Source: JAOUEE01 sp051011595 (lineage in GTDB: Bacteria; Actinomycetota; Acidimicrobiia; Acidimicrobiales; SHLQ01). Taken from it: DNA of 5,577 nt. The stretch is taken from positions 1-5,577 of the forward strand of contig JBPCTQ010000202.1 of NCBI GenBank assembly GCA_051011595.1, written 5' to 3'. Position numbers and translations under genes: made by a program. Below are positions 4,915 through 5,577 of this stretch, one piece after another (position 1 is the first letter of the stretch; every line of letters starts with the position of its first letter). The notes below the pieces were generated by a model. The model searched no databases. It was not told the origin of the DNA and was given only the letters and a program-made list of their open reading frames with translations.

Positions 4915-5577
4915 CACGGTCCTGACGGCTGGGATCGCCATCGGCACCACGTCCATCAAGGGTGTGGTCGCCGCCGCCGACGGCACCGTGGTGGCGCGCA
5001 CGCGGCGAACTCATGCCGTCGACGCTCACGATGCCGCGACCCTGGCCCACGACGCAGCTGATGTCTGGTACCACGGCGTCCGCGAGGTGTGGGCCGAGTT
5101 GTCTGCCTTCGGGCCGATCACGGCGGTGACGGTGTCGGCCATGGTGCCGTCGATCACCCCAGTCGGGACCGACGGTGTGCCGATCGGACCCGGGTTGCTG
5201 TACGGGGATGAGCGGGGGAGTGCGACGCCGTCTCCCCACGGTGAGCTCGGCGAACTGGCGGCCTTCGCCGAATGGGCCGCCCGGGCCTACCCCGATGCGG
5301 CTGGCTACTGGCCGGCCCAGGCAGTGGCCAACGCCGCGCTCACTGGTACGGGTGCGGTCGACTCGGTGATGGCCATCATGGCCAGCCCTCTGTCGGATGG
5401 CGCAGCGTGGGACCCCGGTGCCTGCATCAGCATCGGTGCCCGACCCGATCAGTTCCCGGTGGTGGGTCCGGGCCAAGACGCCATTGGCACCGTCGAAGGT
5501 GCGGGCGTCAACAGCGGCACCATCAACACGCTTGCCGAGAAATTGGTTGCCAGCGCCGATGCCGTCGGCGACGCGTT
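4904..5577 (+). CDS. FGGY-family carbohydrate kinase, N-terminal part (3' end outside window), with an altered nucleotide-loop residue
   Basis: An open frame of 224 complete codons runs off the right edge. It covers most of the N-terminal FGGY domain, so a full protein of about 450-500 residues is expected. FGGY kinases phosphorylate sugars or polyols with ATP. Visible landmarks are AGIAIGTTSIKG (9-20), matching the GIDxGTTSxK phosphate loop, LLYGDERG (98-105), matching the LWxDxRA motif, a mid-domain ALTGTGAVDSVMAIMAS block (145-161), GQDAIGTVEG (190-199), and VASADAVGDA (215-224), where D219 aligns with the catalytic base. The loop aspartate is alanine (A12, codon GCC), which would be expected to weaken phosphoryl transfer. 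The start is uncertain: 4904 and an in-frame ATG at 4895 are both possible. A GTG at 4868 would lie before the predicted transcript start. The gene is divergent from the dehydrogenase-aldolase unit, which supports a shared carbohydrate pathway. Confidence 0.87.
   Translation, partial: MAADTVLTAGIAIGTTSIKGVVAAADGTVVARTRRTHAVDAHDAATLAHDAADVWYHGVREVWAELSAFGPITAVTVSAMVPSITPVGTDGVPIGPGLLYGDERGSATPSPHGELGELAAFAEWAARAYPDAAGYWPAQAVANAALTGTGAVDSVMAIMASPLSDGAAWDPGACISIGARPDQFPVVGPGQDAIGTVEGAGVNSGTINTLAEKLVASADAVGDA

Noticed and set aside
4841..5476. Long N-terminal extension of the dehydrogenase frame
   Set aside because: The dehydrogenase fold is complete from 4840. The extension is antisense to recognisable FGGY kinase motifs and encodes low-complexity Arg/His-rich sequence.
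1..5577. Search for tRNA, rRNA, CRISPR repeats, transposase genes or attachment sites
   Set aside because: No cloverleaf, regularly spaced repeats, terminal inverted repeats or mobile-element proteins were seen. Coding genes with short gaps account for the window.

Overview
The window is GC-rich, densely packed bacterial DNA. Its four transcription units start with an A-N-N-N-T -10 element exactly six bases before a start codon, with no Shine-Dalgarno sequence. This leaderless style is common in Actinobacteria. A high-GC actinobacterium is therefore the best guess, and something like Acidimicrobiia is possible, but no gene here fixes the taxonomy.

Layout from left to right. Positions 1-197 (+) hold the C-terminal end of an unrecognised protein. 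Positions 2434-210 (-) hold a two-gene unit of M24 (creatinase/prolidase-fold) paralogues joined by an ATGA overlap. The upstream 390-aa protein keeps all five metal ligands. The downstream 351-aa protein has lost three of them and looks like a pseudoenzyme or partner subunit. Positions 2480-3148 (+) encode a 222-aa protein of unknown function with four cysteines that could bind metal. It is divergent from the M24 pair, and a 20-bp near-palindrome lies in the 45-bp shared promoter region. A stem-loop sits at the convergent junction near 3152-3175.

Positions 4840-3192 (-) hold a second two-gene unit: a D-isomer-specific 2-hydroxyacid dehydrogenase, then a class II (FucA-type) aldolase, again with an ATGA overlap. 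Both have intact catalytic residues. Divergent from it, from about 4904 to the window edge (+), is the N-terminal part of an FGGY-family sugar kinase. Its nucleotide-loop aspartate is replaced by alanine. The inferred transcript start for the kinase falls on the ATG of a separate 12-codon cysteine-containing reading frame that overlaps the kinase start.

Taken together, dehydrogenase, aldolase and kinase look like a catabolic module for a sugar, polyol or sugar acid: oxidation, phosphorylation and retro-aldol cleavage or decarboxylation. The substrate and the order of steps cannot be read from the sequence. The M24 pair could feed the module by hydrolysing a C-N bond in a precursor, but only proximity supports that link. 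No tRNA, rRNA, CRISPR array, insertion sequence or long repeat was seen, and no stretch over 300 bases lacks a gene.
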